From the NCBI RefSeq assembly GCF_007644035.1, contig NZ_VMTV02000663.1, positions 1 to 64,000 on the forward strand: DNA of 64,000 nt, in the 5' to 3' direction. The position numbers and the translations under genes are program-made. Each line of letters starts with the position of its first letter. The stretch's first letter is position 1. The notes under the pieces were generated by a model that worked only from the letters and a program-made list of their open reading frames with translations, did not search any database and had not been told where the DNA came from. The DNA comes from Vogesella mureinivorans. GTDB taxonomy: Bacteria; Pseudomonadota; Gammaproteobacteria; Burkholderiales; Chromobacteriaceae. Shown here piece by piece: positions 40,140 through 48,873 of the stretch.

Positions 40140-40775
40140 CTAAGCATTGCCTGGCCGCTGCAATATCAACAACCGTGCGGCCAACCCCAGCAGCACAATG
40201 GCCAGGACCCGCCCTTGCCACACGGCAAAGCCGGGTTGTCGTACCAGCCACCCGCTAACAGAAGCCGCCAGGCAGCCCAGTACGGCATGAAAGACAAAAG
40301 CCAGTACCGTCAATACCCCACCCAACTGGCACAGCTGCCAACCGACGTTCCCCTGGCTGGCATCGACAAACTGCGGCAAAAACACCATGAAAAACAGTAA
40401 GGCCTTGGGATTGAGCAGGCTATTGACCATGGCCATGCGTACGATATCGCGTTCGCTACGCTGTGGCACGCTAGCCAAGGCCATTACCCCGCCGCTGCAC
40501 CATGCTTTGTAGGCCAGCCACAGCAAGTACTCGGCGCCCGCCAGCCGCAGCACATCAAACATCGGCGGCCAGGCCAACAAGATGGCGGTAACACCCCCGG
40601 CAGTCAGCAGGGTCAATACCAGGTCCGCCAGGGCGATGCCCAATGCCACCGCATAGGCCGCCCTCGGTCCTTGCAAGGTGCTGTAGGACAGCAAAAAGGC
40701 CATGTTCGGGCCTGGCGACAGTAATAGCAGGCTGACACTCAACAGAAACAGCCCCAGCGTTGCACTGCTAATCAT
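40140..40775 (-). CDS. LysE/RhtB-family amino acid exporter
   Basis: 211 aa with six hydrophobic helices. The family start is clear: LLLLSPGPNMAFLLSYSTLQGPRAAYAVALGIALADL. Members export amino acids such as lysine, threonine or homoserine lactones; the substrate cannot be deduced. A motif copy at 40176 lies in its C-terminal codons (AARLL). It stands alone, between the repeat block and ridA, and no terminator other than the REP-like hairpin follows. Confidence 0.9.
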   Translation of the reverse strand: MISSATLGLFLLSVSLLLLSPGPNMAFLLSYSTLQGPRAAYAVALGIALADLVLTLLTAGGVTAILLAWPPMFDVLRLAGAEYLLWLAYKAWCSGGVMALASVPQRSERDIVRMAMVNSLLNPKALLFFMVFLPQFVDASQGNVGWQLCQLGGVLTVLAFVFHAVLGCLAASVSGWLVRQPGFAVWQGRVLAIVLLGLAARLLILQRPGNA

Positions 40776-40867
40776 GATGTACCCCCTTTTTTCAACGGAA
40801 GCCTTACCCTAACGTACAAGCCATGTTGGCCGAATAGCCTCCACTGAACACTCTTTTTGCCAGACAA

Positions 40868-40897
40868 AACAAAAAGCGGCCCGCAGGCCGCTTTTGT
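40868..40897 (-). terminator. terminator of the rdgB-hemW-ridA unit
   Basis: Stem AAAAGCGGCC/GGCCGCTTTT with T-rich sequence on the minus strand, 22 bases past the ridA stop. Confidence 0.85.
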
Positions 40898-40919
40898 TTT
40901 GTCACTACCAGGTAACAGC

Positions 40920-41306
40920 TTACTCGCCCAGCACCATCACGGCGTCGGCTTCTACCTGCACGCCTTTAGGCAGGCTGGCCACACCGATGGCGGCGCGTGC
41001 CGGGAACGGCTGGCTGAAGTACTGGCCCATGATGTCGTTGAAGGTGCCAAAGTTGGACAGGTCGGTCAGGAAGGCATTCAGCTTCACGATCTGGTCCAGG
41101 CTGCCGCCGGCGGCTTCGCACACGGCTTGCAGGTTTTTGAACATCTGGTGGGTTTCAGCAGCAAAACCGCCTTCCACCACGGTCATGGTGGCCGGGTCCA
41201 GCGGGATCTGGCCGGACAGGTACACGGTGTTGCCGGCTTTCACGGCTTGCGAGTAGGCGCCGATTGCGGCCGGGGCTTTATCGGTATGGATGATTTCTTT
41301 TGCCAT
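40920..41306 (-). CDS. ridA: RidA family enamine/imine deaminase
   Basis: 128 aa. Hydrolyses reactive enamine/imine intermediates such as 2-aminoacrylate. The trimeric YjgF fold is shown by [45 protein letters not shown] and the active-site Arg in [22 protein letters not shown]. The start codon shares a base with the hemW stop (TGATG), so it is the last gene of rdgB-hemW-ridA. Confidence 0.95.
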   Translation of the reverse strand: MAKEIIHTDKAPAAIGAYSQAVKAGNTVYLSGQIPLDPATMTVVEGGFAAETHQMFKNLQAVCEAAGGSLDQIVKLNAFLTDLSNFGTFNDIMGQYFSQPFPARAAIGVASLPKGVQVEADAVMVLGE

Positions 41307-42562
41307 CAGACTTCTCCTTCTTCATGCAGGAACAGGGTTAACAGTTCGTTCAGAAAGCGCTGGCCCTTCAGCGTGGGGCGGATGTGGGTAAGGTCTTGCT
41401 CGATCAGACCCTCGGCCAGTGCTTGCTGCAATTGTGATTGGATACAGGATACCGGCAAACCGGTGCGCTCGGTGAACAGTCTGCTTTCAAAGCCGCCGGT
41501 GAGGCGCAGCAGGTTCATCATGAACTCGAACGGCAGGTCTTTGCGGCCAACCTTGTTACGGGTGTGCACCGGCTGGCCGTCGGCTACCGCCTGGATATAG
41601 GCTGCCGGCTGCTTGTAGCGCATCTCGCGCACGATGCCGTCGTGGGCGCTGATCTTGCCGTGCGCACCCGCGCCGATGCCGACATAGTCGCCAAACTGCC
41701 AGTAGTTGACGTTGTGGCGCGCAAAGCGGCCGGGCTTGCCGAAGGCCGACGTTTCGTAGTGCACGTAGCCTGCGGCTTCCAGCCGCGCCTCGATGGCTTC
41801 CTGCATGTCGGCCGACAGGTCGTCGTCCGGCAGGTTGGCCGGCAGCTGCACGGCAAACAGGGTGTTGGGCTCGATGGTGAGGTGGTAGGCCGAGATGTGG
41901 CTCACGCCGTAGCCGATGGCGGTGTCGATGTCGGCCAGCGCCTGCGCCAGCGTTTGCTGCGGCAGCGCGTACATCAGGTCCAGGTTCACGTTATCGAAGT
42001 GCGTCAGCGCGATCTCTACCGCGCGGCGGGCTTCGTCGCCGTCGTGGATGCGCCCCAGCGCTTGCAGGTGGCCGGGGTGAAAGCTCTGGATACCGATGGA
42101 CAGGCGGTTGATGCCCGCTTCGCGGTAGCCGGCAAAGCGCTCCAGCTCGAAGGTGCCGGGGTTGGCCTCCATGGTGATTTCGGCGTCCGGGTGGATGCGC
42201 GCACGGGCGCGCAGGCCGGACAGCAGCGCGTCCATGGCCTGCGGGCTGAACAGGCTGGGCGTGCCGCCGCCCATGAAGATGGTGGTGATGGGGCGGCCCC
42301 AGATAGCGGGCAGGCTGTGCTCGAAATCGCGCAGCAGCGTGTCCACGTAGGCCATCTCGTCAAAGCCCTGCCCCACGCCGTTGCGGCCAACGTTAGCCGC
42401 ATCGTGGATGGCAATGCTACCGGCCTGCGGCTTGAACTCGTGCGAGTTGAAATCGCAGTACGGGCATTTTTTCACGCACCAGGGGAAGTGGATATACAGC
42501 GACAGCGGCGGCAGCTCTTTTAGCCCGCTTAGCCCGGAAAGCGATATCTTTGTCACCTGCAC
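41306..42562 (-). CDS. hemW: radical SAM heme chaperone HemW
   Basis: 418 aa from a GTG start. Binds heme and a 4Fe-4S cluster; formerly taken for an anaerobic coproporphyrinogen oxidase. The cluster motif is [10 protein letters not shown] (C29, C33, C36), followed by [28 protein letters not shown] and GAGAHGK. The GTG at 42562 has GAGGAG seven bases upstream; the frame runs on further but overlaps rdgB and looks non-coding. Oddity: about 16 extra residues after CDFNSH (about 43-64) include AANVGR, encoded by an imperfect head-to-head motif pair. Other HemW proteins go from CDFNSH to the first helix in a few residues. Confidence 0.93.
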   Translation of the reverse strand: MQVTKISLSGLSGLKELPPLSLYIHFPWCVKKCPYCDFNSHEFKPQAGSIAIHDAANVGRNGVGQGFDEMAYVDTLLRDFEHSLPAIWGRPITTIFMGGGTPSLFSPQAMDALLSGLRARARIHPDAEITMEANPGTFELERFAGYREAGINRLSIGIQSFHPGHLQALGRIHDGDEARRAVEIALTHFDNVNLDLMYALPQQTLAQALADIDTAIGYGVSHISAYHLTIEPNTLFAVQLPANLPDDDLSADMQEAIEARLEAAGYVHYETSAFGKPGRFARHNVNYWQFGDYVGIGAGAHGKISAHDGIVREMRYKQPAAYIQAVADGQPVHTRNKVGRKDLPFEFMMNLLRLTGGFESRLFTERTGLPVSCIQSQLQQALAEGLIEQDLTHIRPTLKGQRFLNELLTLFLHEEGEV

Positions 42563-42674
42563 GTCGCGGCTCCTCGCTGTACGGTATGTACTATCTCGTC
42601 GCCGCTCGTTGGGTTTCGCGATCTCGCGTCCCGTGCGTTGCGGGCGTTTTTCACAGCAGACAGATCGATCACGC

Positions 42675-43271
42675 TCATGCCAGTTGCGCCTGCAGCTTGG
42701 CCAGCAGCGCCTGCATGGCCTGGCCACGGTGGCTGACGGCGTTCTTGGCCTCGGCCGGCAGGTCGGCCACGGTGCAGCCGTGCGAGGGCAGCCAGAAGTA
42801 CGGGTCGTAGCCAAAGCCGCCGTTACCGGACGGGGTGTCCACTACCTCGCCGTACCAGGCGCCGTCTACCACCAGCGGCTGCGGGTCGTCGGCGTGGCGT
42901 ACCAACACCAGCACGCAGTAGTAGTAGGCGCGACGGTTAGCTTTACCCTGCAGTTTTTCTACCAGCTTGGCGTTATTGCGCTCGTCCGATTTGGGCTCGC
43001 CAGCGTAGCGCGCCGACAGCACGCCAGGCTTGCCGCCCAGCGCTTCCACGCAGATACCGCTATCGTCGGCCAGTGCCGGCAGGCCGGTGACATGGCTGGC
43101 GTGGCGGGCTTTTTCTAGCGCGTTTTCCAGAAAGGTGTAGTGCGGCTCGGGGCATTCGGGCACGTTCAGACGGCCCTGCGGAATCACCTCGATGCCCAGC
43201 GGGGCCAGCAGGGCGGCGAATTCTTTGAGCTTGCCGGCATTATTGCTGGCCAGTACCAGTTTATTGATCAT
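42675..43271 (-). CDS. rdgB: XTP/dITP diphosphatase (RdgB/HAM1)
   Basis: 198 aa. Removes non-canonical purine nucleotides such as dITP and XTP from the pool. Family motifs: LASNNAGKLKEF, DDSGICVEALGG with the metal/catalytic Asp pair, GGFGYDPYFWLP and SHRGQAMQ. First gene of the rdgB-hemW-ridA unit; 112 bases separate it from hemW. In many betaproteobacteria rph stands immediately upstream, but here rph lies about 9.6 kb away. Confidence 0.96.
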   Translation of the reverse strand: MINKLVLASNNAGKLKEFAALLAPLGIEVIPQGRLNVPECPEPHYTFLENALEKARHASHVTGLPALADDSGICVEALGGKPGVLSARYAGEPKSDERNNAKLVEKLQGKANRRAYYYCVLVLVRHADDPQPLVVDGAWYGEVVDTPSGNGGFGYDPYFWLPSHGCTVADLPAEAKNAVSHRGQAMQALLAKLQAQLA

Positions 43272-43332
43272 GCTTTACTCCACAGCGGGTAGCGCGGCCA
43301 ACCTTGCTGCTGGCAGGGGTACTCGCCATAAA

Positions 43333-43356
43333 ACCCAAAAGCCCGGCAAGCCGGGC
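43333..43356 (-). terminator. terminator of dusA
   Basis: Stem GCCCGGC/GCCGGGC with TTTTGGGTTTT following on the minus strand, about 200 bases past the dusA stop. The gap in between has further GCCCGG/CCGGGC pairs but no gene that I can see. Confidence 0.55.
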
Positions 43357-43555
43357 GCAGATTGATGACGCGCCCTGATTGCCGGGCAAGCAGGGTGCGT
43401 CTTGTAAACAGGAAGGCTGCGGACTCAGGTACGTATGCGGTGCGGCCCGGCTGTGCCGGGCCCGGTAAGACCTGGATTGGCACCTTGTCAGCAGCCTGGG
43501 CCCGGCGAACCGGGCGTGGGATGACTTGGCTATCTTACAAGGACTGCGTGACAGT

Positions 43556-44545
43556 TCAACCGTGCGTGGCCAGCAGCGCGCGGATCAGCAGGCTTTCGTC
43601 AGCGTCTTTCAGCGCTTTGGCGTCGGACAGCATGCGGCGCCACTGGCGGCCGCCGGGCTCGCCGTGGAACAGGCCCAGCACGTGGCGGGCGATGTGGCGC
43701 ACGCTGCTGCCGTCTTGCAGGCGGTCGGCGATATAAGGCAACAGCGCTTCTACCACCTTGCCGCGCGACGGCACGTCGTGGGCGTCGCCGTAGAACTGCG
43801 CGTCCCAGGCGGCCATCAGGTAGGGGTTGTGGTAGGCCTCGCGGCCCACCATCACGCCGTCTACATGCTGCAGGTGGCCGGCGATCTCGGCATTGGTCTT
43901 GATGCCGCCGTTGATCAGGATCTCCAGATCGGGGCGCTCCTGCTTCAGGCGGTACACATAGTCGTACTTCAGCGGCGGGATCTCGCGGTTTTCCTTGGGG
44001 CTGAGGCCTTTCAGGATGGCGTTGCGCGCGTGCACGATGAAGGTATGGCAGCCGGCGTCGGCCACGGTGTCCACAAACGCCCGCATCATGTCGTAGCTGT
44101 CGATGTCATCGATGCCGATGCGGTGCTTGACGGTGACATCGATATCCACCGCGTCGCGCATGGCCTTCACGCAGTCGGCCACCAGCTGCGGCTCGGCCAT
44201 CAGGCAGGCACCAAATGCGCCCTTCTGCACCCGCTCCGACGGGCAGCCCACGTTCAGGTTTACCTCGTCATAGCCCCATTCCTGTGCCAGACGGGCGCAG
44301 CGCGCCAGCTCGTCCGGCTCGCTACCACCCAGCTGCAGCGCGATAGGGTGCTCGGCCTCGTGGTAGCGCAGGTGGCGGCCCACGTCGCCGTACAGCAGCG
44401 CGCCGGTGGTCACCATCTCGGTGTACAGCCAGGTATGGCGGGTAATCAGGCGGGCAAAGTAGCGATAGTGGCGGTCAGTCCAGTCCAGCATCGGGGCAAC
44501 GGACAGGGTGCGCGGCGGCAGGGCTTTGGGTGCTGCGGTCATCAA
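43556..44545 (-). CDS. dusA: tRNA-dihydrouridine(20/20a) synthase
   Basis: 329 aa. FMN enzyme that reduces U20/U20a in the D-loop of tRNAs. Landmarks: SVAPMLDWTDRHYRYFARL at the N-terminus, LNVGCPSERVQKGAFGACLM with the catalytic Cys, VKHRIGIDD, ARNAILKGLSPKENREIPPL typical of DusA, and VMVGREAYHNPYLM at the phosphate site. The start may be the first or second Met. Single gene, divergent from the HD-GYP/Aer cluster. Confidence 0.95.
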   Translation of the reverse strand: MMTAAPKALPPRTLSVAPMLDWTDRHYRYFARLITRHTWLYTEMVTTGALLYGDVGRHLRYHEAEHPIALQLGGSEPDELARCARLAQEWGYDEVNLNVGCPSERVQKGAFGACLMAEPQLVADCVKAMRDAVDIDVTVKHRIGIDDIDSYDMMRAFVDTVADAGCHTFIVHARNAILKGLSPKENREIPPLKYDYVYRLKQERPDLEILINGGIKTNAEIAGHLQHVDGVMVGREAYHNPYLMAAWDAQFYGDAHDVPSRGKVVEALLPYIADRLQDGSSVRHIARHVLGLFHGEPGGRQWRRMLSDAKALKDADESLLIRALLATHG

Positions 44546-44930
44546 TAAGGCGGCGGGGCCGTAAGCATTTGAAAAGAGTGCGGATTATCCGTGCGCGGGC
44601 CTTGGCGGTCAATCTTGCCGGCCCGGCCTTCCCTACCTGCGGTGCATCCTGCGGGGGCGGCCTTGCCTACAGCCGGCCCACGCCACACTTTTCGTGCCTG
44701 ACAGCGGCCAGCGGCACAGGTATGGCGGTGGTCTGTGTTGAATCAGCGACAAATGACGATATCCCATTTGCAACACCCGCCGTATTTGATCTGGATCAAG
44801 TCTCACCCCAAACCATCCACTAGCATTCGTTTCCCTATAAATACCAGCCATATTTTCAATATTTTGTTAATTCCAAAGCAATAGCAATATATTTTATTCA
44901 AAATAAAATAAGGAGTACTTAAAGATATTT
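44546..44930. promoter_or_regulatory. control region of the PAS/HD-GYP cluster
   Basis: 385 bases between divergent genes. The right half (44820-44930) is far more AT-rich than the surroundings. It holds an FNR-type box (44786-44799), a possible -10 box TATAAA (44836-44841) and AAGGAG 15 bases before the ATG at 44931. The left half shows only GC-rich symmetrical runs after the dusA start. Confidence 0.55.
44786..44799. promoter_or_regulatory. FNR/ANR-type binding site
   Basis: TTGATCTGGATCAA is a perfect TTGAT-N4-ATCAA palindrome, the consensus of the oxygen sensor FNR. If TATAAA at 44836 is the -10 box, the box is centred roughly 55 bases upstream of the start, near class I activator positions. 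Confidence 0.65.
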
Positions 44931-46088
44931 ATGGCGCAGCTCATCCGGAAACTGGGGTTTGCAGACATACAGATGCACAAGCCTATCGATTATTCGATTT
45001 TCGACCGCTCGGGAAACCTGATCCTGCGCAAAGGCTTTGTGGTGTCCATGCCTGGCTTTGCCGAAAAACTGGTAGAGCGGGGCTATTTCATCGGTATATC
45101 CGAAGCGGGCGACTTGCCATCGGCAAAAGAAATCAAGACGCGCACGGTTCGCCGCCCTGAGCAGCAGACCAGCGTATTTATCGAGATGGCCAGCTTTGTC
45201 GAAGCCATCGCGCGGATTCATCGCATTATCCTGAGCCCGCCCAGCAACCTGGCCAATGTAGAAGAGCTGATGCGCAGCCGGGCCCACCAGCTGGTGGGCT
45301 TTATCGCGCACGACCCCGATGCGGTACTGGCCGCGCTCTACCTGCAGCAGCACGGGCAAGACCTGCGCGCCAACAAGCACGTGCTGGGGGCGGCGGTGTG
45401 CTACATGCTGGCCAGCCAGATTTGCCATGACGACATGGCACTGGATTCACTGCTGTGCGCCGCCCTGACGCGCGACCTGGCGCTGTACCACTTTGATAAA
45501 GGCCTGGGGGCACAAAAAGACCTGGGCGAGCTGGAACAGCTGGCGGTCTGGGAGCACACCAGCACGGCGGTAAAACTGCTGCAAAAGCACGGCATACAGG
45601 ACAAGCAGTGGCTACTGCATGTGTACGAACACCACGAGCAACCCAATGGCCGGGGCTACCCGCTAGCCAAAACGCGCGGGGAAGCGCACGAGCTATCGCT
45701 GCTGCTGGGGCTGGCAGACGCGTACGCCGGCATGACCATCGCCAACAAATGGCGGCCCGGCATTTACCCGGCCAACACGCTGAAAGAGCTGTACCTGCAA
45801 AAGGACAGCAAGTATCTGGAAAGCCATATCGGGCTGCTCATCAAGAAGCTCACGCGCTTTCCCGCCGGCACTGTCGTGGCGCTGCAAAGCGGCGAGATCG
45901 GCGTCGTGAAGAACACGAACTACACCCGTAAAAGCCCGATGGTGTACTCCATCATTGACGAAAAGGGCTTCCCGCGTAGCGAACCCACCCCGCGCGACAC
46001 CCTGAACGCCAAATACGAAATCAAAGGCTGCATTTCCCCCGAGCGCTGCAAAACCGCGCTGCTGGCTATCAAACGGATCTGGATGTAA
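44931..46088 (+). CDS. degenerate HD-GYP domain protein
   Basis: 385 aa, cytosolic. N-terminal region (1-80) resembles a small sensory/PilZ-like fold; the HD-GYP core runs about 110-320. The second half of the signature is kept (HHEQPNGRGYP, 234-244) and so is WEHTSTAVKLL, but the metal-binding HD dyad is gone: where GLLHDIGK is expected the protein reads ALTRDLALYHF (178-188), and D-YDA-T reads DAYAGMT. Loss of these ligands predicts no phosphodiesterase activity, so it may bind c-di-GMP or partner the intact HD-GYP protein two genes on. First gene of a four-gene run behind the FNR box; the next starts three bases after its stop. Confidence 0.85.
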   Translation: MAQLIRKLGFADIQMHKPIDYSIFDRSGNLILRKGFVVSMPGFAEKLVERGYFIGISEAGDLPSAKEIKTRTVRRPEQQTSVFIEMASFVEAIARIHRIILSPPSNLANVEELMRSRAHQLVGFIAHDPDAVLAALYLQQHGQDLRANKHVLGAAVCYMLASQICHDDMALDSLLCAALTRDLALYHFDKGLGAQKDLGELEQLAVWEHTSTAVKLLQKHGIQDKQWLLHVYEHHEQPNGRGYPLAKTRGEAHELSLLLGLADAYAGMTIANKWRPGIYPANTLKELYLQKDSKYLESHIGLLIKKLTRFPAGTVVALQSGEIGVVKNTNYTRKSPMVYSIIDEKGFPRSEPTPRDTLNAKYEIKGCISPERCKTALLAIKRIWM

Positions 46089-46091
46089 GAC

Positions 46092-47618
46092 ATGAGCGAC
46101 ATCGAATACAAGGTTCCCCTGCACACCGCCATCGTGTCCAAGACCGACCTGAGCGGCATGATTACCTATGCCAATGACGCGTTTATCACCATCAGCGGTT
46201 TCAGCCGCGAAGAGCTGATAGGCAAACCCCACAATCTCGTGCGTCACCCGGACATGCCAGCGGCCGCCTTTGCCGACCTGTGGGCCACGGTGGAGCAAAA
46301 CAAGCCCTGGCGCGGCCTTGTGAAAAACCGCACCAAAGATGGCGGGTTTTACTGGGTTCAGGCCACCATCGTGCCCGTTCGCAAAGCAGGCAAGGTCGTG
46401 GGCTATATGTCGGTGCGCTATGCCGCTAGCGACGCGCAGGTAAAAGAAGCCAAACGCGTGTATGCCCAGCCGAAGGTCAAGCTGGCCAAGCCGGGCTACC
46501 TGAAACGGCTGCTGTCGATCAAGTCGGGTTACATCGCCGGCTCGCTATTCGTGATTGCCCTGCTCATCACCGGTGGCATGCTGGGCATAGGCACCATCCG
46601 GCATAGTACCGGGCAGATCAACAAGGCCGACGCGCAATACCTGCGCAAGCTGGACACCATCAGCCAGCTGGAAATCGACGCGATCCGCGCCCAGACCGCC
46701 CCGGCCGAACAGCGCCAGGCCCGCATTGCCCAGCTGGCGAAGCACTATGCGGCCAACCCGCACACCCCGGCAGACATGCGTGACCGCCTGAAGGGGCTGG
46801 ATGCGCTGAACAATGCCGCCCGTCTGGCACGCAGCACGGCCCTGGATGCCAGCCTGGGCCAGCAAATACATACGCTGGTGCAGATCGCCGCACAAAACCG
46901 GCAGCAGATTTTGCGCCAGTCGGCGCGGGAAGTTGGCCGCATCAACCAAGGCAATGAGCAGATTGTCGATATCTCGCTGCTGGGTATCGTGCTGGGCATC
47001 GTGACCGTGGTGGCGTTTGGCATGGTGTTCATGCGCCAGATCGTGCGGCCGCTGGACTCTGCCATCGAAAACTTCGAAAAAATTGCCGAAGGCGACCTTA
47101 CCGGCGATGTACCGCTAGACGGTGCAGGCGAAACCGGGCACCTGCTGCGCTCCAGCGTGATCATGCAAATGCATCTGAAGGTTGTCATGGACGAGCTGAA
47201 CCTGCTGGCCGGCCAGATCGATACCGCCTGCCTGAGCCTGAATACGGCCCTGTTCGAGATCAGCGACCATTCCGAGGTGCAACACGACAAGCTGGAAGAA
47301 GCCAAGTCGTTCATGTCGCTGGATTTCATCTACGAGCTATCCAACCAGCTCACCCTGCTGGAAACGCTGCTGGCCGATAGCGCAGTGCCGCCCGAAACCC
47401 GCGACTGCCTGGCCAGCATCACCAACCTGAACCGCCTGCAAACCTTTGCGCTGGAAGACTTCCTGGACAAGATCGACCTCATCCTGAAACTGATCGTATC
47501 CAACCGCCAGGACACGCAAGAAGCCTACGCCATGTCGGCCAAGCTGCACGAGGTAGCGCAAACGCTGAACAGCCTGGTGAACTACTTCGTACCGGACGGC
47601 AAGAAATACAATGCCTAA
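46092..47618 (+). CDS. Aer-like PAS-HAMP membrane protein without MCP signalling domain
   Basis: 508 aa. The PAS domain (about 8-112) is of the Aer type: [30 protein letters not shown] and GYMSVRYAA match Aer closely, so FAD binding and redox sensing are likely. Then a membrane segment (145-166), a periplasmic-length helical part (170-300), a second membrane segment (about 303-322), and HAMP (about 325-378). The last 130 residues are helical and lack the conserved MCP hairpin (no [11 protein letters not shown]-type segment). It must signal to something other than CheA, perhaps to the HD-GYP proteins beside it. It overlaps the next gene by eight bases. Confidence 0.85.
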   Translation: MSDIEYKVPLHTAIVSKTDLSGMITYANDAFITISGFSREELIGKPHNLVRHPDMPAAAFADLWATVEQNKPWRGLVKNRTKDGGFYWVQATIVPVRKAGKVVGYMSVRYAASDAQVKEAKRVYAQPKVKLAKPGYLKRLLSIKSGYIAGSLFVIALLITGGMLGIGTIRHSTGQINKADAQYLRKLDTISQLEIDAIRAQTAPAEQRQARIAQLAKHYAANPHTPADMRDRLKGLDALNNAARLARSTALDASLGQQIHTLVQIAAQNRQQILRQSAREVGRINQGNEQIVDISLLGIVLGIVTVVAFGMVFMRQIVRPLDSAIENFEKIAEGDLTGDVPLDGAGETGHLLRSSVIMQMHLKVVMDELNLLAGQIDTACLSLNTALFEISDHSEVQHDKLEEAKSFMSLDFIYELSNQLTLLETLLADSAVPPETRDCLASITNLNRLQTFALEDFLDKIDLILKLIVSNRQDTQEAYAMSAKLHEVAQTLNSLVNYFVPDGKKYNA

Positions 47619-48834
47619 ATTACGGAAAATCCATATCGACCAGGCCATGGTGGGCATGTATGTCGCCAGCCTGGATTGTGACTGGACGACACACCCGTTC
47701 TGGCTATCACGCTTTTCCATCCGCAATGCAGCGCAAATCGGCATGCTGCGGCAGGAAGGCATACAAACCTTCTATATCGACATCGAAAAAGGCCGGGATA
47801 TCGCACCGGTATCCGGCCCCGCTGCACCAGCCAGTGCCACCGGCCGGCCGCAGCACAGCGCGCCAGCCCGCGCCACCTCCTTAAGCCAGGAGTTTGCCCT
47901 GGCGCGCGACATCGTGCAGCGTACCGAGGCCATTACGCAAACCCTGATGAAAGACGCCCGGCTGGGGCAAAGGCTGGATATCACGGCCCTGCGCGACATC
48001 AGCAGCGAGCTATCCGGCTCGCTGGACCGCAACGCCCTGGCACTGCGCATGGTGGCGCAGATGTACAGCAAGGATGCCTATACCTTTGAGCACTCGGTCA
48101 GCGTGGCCCTGCTGTTGATGATTCTGCAGCACCACCAGCGCGCACCGCACGATATCGTGGTGGAGGTGGGCCTGGGCGGGCTGCTGCACGACATAGGCAA
48201 GACACGCATCCCGCTACCGCTGCTGAACAAACCTGGCCGCCACACCGCGGAAGAGCGCCAGCAAATGCGCGAGCACGTACGCTTTAGCCAGATGATTCTG
48301 GATGAAAACGGTATCCGCTCGCCCATCATCCGCGCCATTGCCTTGCAGCACCACGAGCGCTACGACGGCACCGGCTACCCGCTAGGGCTGGCAGGGGACG
48401 CCATTTCGGTATACGGCCAACAAGCGGCCATTATCGATGTGTACGACGCCATTACCTCTGACCGCTGCTATCACAAAGGCCTGCCGGCACCGGTGGCTAT
48501 CAAGAAAATCTTTGACCTGGGCAAAAACCACTTCGACCCGCAAGCCGTACGCGACGTGGTGCACTGTTTTGGCATCTACCCGCCGGGCACCCTGGTACGC
48601 CTGGCCAGCGGCAAGCTGGCGGTGGTCAGGCGCCATACCGATGGCGATTTGACCCGCCCCGAAGTGATTGTGTTTTTTGACACCCTGCGCAACCAGCGCC
48701 TTAAACCGGCAAGCGTCAACCTGGCCATACGCTATGGCCCCCATGCCGACGACCACGTGCTGCGCCATGAAGAGCCAGACGCCTGGCAGGCGCAGCTACC
48801 CGATATCCAGCAGCTCTTGCTGGATAGCCACTGA
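47611..48834 (+). CDS. HD-GYP c-di-GMP phosphodiesterase with DUF3391 N-terminus
   Basis: 407 aa, cytosolic. The N-terminal part KIHIDQAMVGMYVASLD..W..HPFW..F is the DUF3391 type; then a Pro/Ala linker (65-90). The HD-GYP domain is complete: GGLLHDIGKTRIP with HD at 193-194, EHVRFSQMIL, HHERYDGTGYP (247-257), DVYDAITSDR. Such proteins degrade c-di-GMP to pGpG or GMP. The gene overlaps the PAS-HAMP gene, so its synthesis is coupled to it. A C-terminal beta region (about 325-385) follows the catalytic domain. Confidence 0.93.
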   Translation: MPKLRKIHIDQAMVGMYVASLDCDWTTHPFWLSRFSIRNAAQIGMLRQEGIQTFYIDIEKGRDIAPVSGPAAPASATGRPQHSAPARATSLSQEFALARDIVQRTEAITQTLMKDARLGQRLDITALRDISSELSGSLDRNALALRMVAQMYSKDAYTFEHSVSVALLLMILQHHQRAPHDIVVEVGLGGLLHDIGKTRIPLPLLNKPGRHTAEERQQMREHVRFSQMILDENGIRSPIIRAIALQHHERYDGTGYPLGLAGDAISVYGQQAAIIDVYDAITSDRCYHKGLPAPVAIKKIFDLGKNHFDPQAVRDVVHCFGIYPPGTLVRLASGKLAVVRRHTDGDLTRPEVIVFFDTLRNQRLKPASVNLAIRYGPHADDHVLRHEEPDAWQAQLPDIQQLLLDSH

Positions 48835-48873
48835 TACAGCCCTTACTACTTTACCCTTACCGGCCCAATCACC

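Noticed and set aside
39212-40400. Overlapping frames in the repeat block that could encode small proteins with FFWVLSFGDAKES-type peptides
   Set aside because: They come from the DNA hairpin CTTTCTTTTGG..CAAAAGAAAG and flip frame and strand between copies, so they are repeat translations, not genes.
42563-42814. 84-codon N-terminal extension of hemW
   Set aside because: It overlaps rdgB and has Arg/Pro-rich shadow composition; the GTG at 42562 has a good ribosome binding site and gives the family length.
43357-43555. A possible small RNA between dusA and its distal terminator
   Set aside because: Several GCCCGG/CCGGGC pairs are present, but no promoter or known RNA family can be recognised; it is probably the dusA 3' untranslated region.
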